In this document: piece after piece, positions 62,999 to 64,000 of the stretch
How positions within the stretch are numbered: position 1 is the first letter of the stretch
Layout: each line of letters begins with the position of its first letter
Assembly (NCBI GenBank): GCA_002104935.1
Contig: MCGT01000006.1
Span: 434,001 to 498,000, forward strand
Length of the DNA: 64,000 bases
Source of the DNA: Hesseltinella vesiculosa
Taxonomy: Eukaryota > Mucoromycota > Mucoromycetes > Mucorales > Cunninghamellaceae
Reading direction: 5' to 3'
Notes under the pieces: model-generated
Seen by the model: only the letters and a program-made list of their open reading frames with translations
Databases searched by the model: none
What the model was told of the DNA's origin: nothing
Program-made: the position numbers and the translations under genes

Positions 62999-63692
62999 AT
63001 GGTAGACAGCAGTCTTGTTTTTCGAATTGTCAACATTGTGGCTGCCGCTTTGATGATCGTCGGCGCCATCTCCTTGATCATTGGCGGAGGTCAGCCCCCA
63101 ATAGAATACAAATGAGGCCAATCGCTCACTCTTTTCTACTTTCAAGGCTTTCCAAACTTTATCCTTGCCGTGTTCTGCATGTAAGCAAAAAAAAAAAAAA
63201 AAAGGAGATGTTCTCGAGACTGACTACTGGTCTCCTTGTAGTCTATTCGGCGTCATTGTCGTGCTGTTTGAATTCAGATTGCACCGTGCTATCACCAAAT
63301 TAGCCTCGTTTTTATTTTCGTTCCTTGGGCGCGGGCTGCTCTACATTTTTATTGGCTGCATCATGCTAAATTATTTCACCTTGTCCATTGTGTGTGGCGC
63401 TTTCAATATCGTCATTGGTGCCTTTTACATCATTTTCCATTTCACACCGCAGGTCGAAGCCCCAAGCAACATGAAGTGGTCTACCTTTGAAAATACCGTC
63501 GGCATGGCCTCCACCGCCAGCCCCTATCACACTGCCCCACCCGACACCACGCCCACCAGCTATCACCCTTCCTCTTCCTCGGTCCATTACCAAACTTCTC
63601 CTACTCCTGCCACAAATTACAATGATCCTTATGCTATGCCCGCCACTGCCTATCCTCAAAAGACCTATCTCCCTGACGAAGCGCACGTCTAA
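62999..63692 (+). CDS. TVP15: TVP15-like / COPI-associated Golgi membrane protein
   Basis: Three exons (62999-63089, 63147-63180, 63242-63692; the middle one is 34 nt) give 191 aa. Four hydrophobic segments are visible: FRIVNIVAAALMIVGAISLI; NFILAVFCILFGVIVVLFEF; LFSFLGRGLLYIFIGCIML; and LSIVCGAFNIVIGAFYIIF. A cytosolic tail of about 65 residues, rich in Pro, Ser, Thr and Tyr, follows. The layout and the FEFR turn between helices 2 and 3 match the COPI-associated protein family that includes yeast Tvp15, a late-Golgi vesicle protein of unclear function. The tail is longer than in yeast Tvp15. Confidence 0.8.
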
Positions 63693-64000
63693 TCTTCTTA
63701 CCGTGTAATAAATAATCTTGCCAGGCGCTGGAGCCTTGTTTCACCAAAATACTATGTGGGTACTATACCACTTGGCCCGTCGATGTCTTCCATGGTGTCC
63801 CCCCCCCTTCCAGTCAAGAACGCCAGGAAAAGTCAAAATAAAAACTCATTTTCTAACATTACCGGAACCCGTTTCAAGTCGTTGCCATCAAAGGCAATCC
63901 CCTTGACCTTTTGCGGCGCGGTTCACTTTGCCCTTGTTGCTTCAGGCTATACGAGAAAATAAATGAATCATTAGAGGTACACGAAGATTGATGGAGGTTT
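63693..64000. other. Right-edge region with a possible minus-strand last exon
   Basis: AATAAATAATC near 63706 suits the TVP15-like polyadenylation signal. On the minus strand a good 3' splice signal (branch-like CTAATGA, then TTTTCTCGTATAG) precedes 63946. From there a frame of 24 codons (LKQQGQSEPRRKRSRG...) ends in TGA at 63874. It may be the last exon of a gene lying to the right. Confidence in that gene is low. Confidence 0.3.

Overview
The window is eukaryotic nuclear DNA from a filamentous fungus, most likely an early-diverging one (Mucoromycota, probably Mucorales). Genes carry many short GT-AG introns (about 50-120 nt) with T-rich 3' ends, and homopolymer A/T runs are very common. The gene set fits: a Boi/Pob1 protein (SH3-SAM-PH), the osmosensor SHO1, a copper-fist factor, an SPX phosphate transporter, NTE1, a cytochrome-b5 fused delta-6-type desaturase as in gamma-linolenic acid producing fungi, and UFL1, which yeasts lack. 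No bacterial genes, rRNA, tRNA, CRISPR array or autonomous transposon coding sequence was seen. The species call is inference.

Layout, left to right: RNA14/CstF-77 (-, runs off the left edge); Msb1/Mug8-like RhoGAP-fold protein (+); Bax-inhibitor-1/TMBIM protein (-); Boi/Pob1 (+); kelch-repeat single-pass surface protein (+); Ssh4-like SPRY adaptor with PY motifs (+); ribosomal protein L4 (+); very long kinesin-4-like motor (+); TALE homeodomain factor (+); exocyst SEC8 (-); NTE1 (+); UFL1 (-); SHO1 (+); front-end desaturase (-); a 5-kb gene-poor stretch holding a large inverted repeat; LisH-CTLH-CRA protein (+); copper-fist factor (+); SPX-domain phosphate transporter (-); a small 74-aa membrane protein (-); TVP15-like protein (+); and a possible last exon of a further minus-strand gene at the right edge.

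There is no operon or cluster logic; this is an ordinary gene-rich fungal chromosome segment. Several genes still share themes of polarity, trafficking and signalling at the plasma membrane (Boi, Msb1-like, Sec8, Sho1) and membrane-protein or lipid homeostasis (Ssh4-like, NTE1, desaturase, BI-1, TVP15, SPX transporter). Gene pairs are often divergent with short shared promoters (SEC8/NTE1, 354 bp; UFL1/SHO1, 387 bp) or tightly convergent (NTE1/UFL1, about 130 bp between stop codons).

The most unusual signals are: a histidine-patterned 11-residue repeat array in the kinesin tail; a large inverted repeat with an 80-nt perfect core at 50836-51020; an 81-unit CT microsatellite that serves as the polypyrimidine tract of a SEC8 intron; a UFM1 E3 ligase gene in a fungus; a GC-AG intron; 18- and 21-nt microexons; three stop-free introns whose length is a multiple of three; and a dispersed non-coding repeat with three clear copies. 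Exon borders were worked out by eye from splice signals and reading frame. For the Boi, Ssh4-like, RPL4, SHO1, LisH, copper-fist, Msb1-like and TVP15-like genes the summed exon lengths divide by three.
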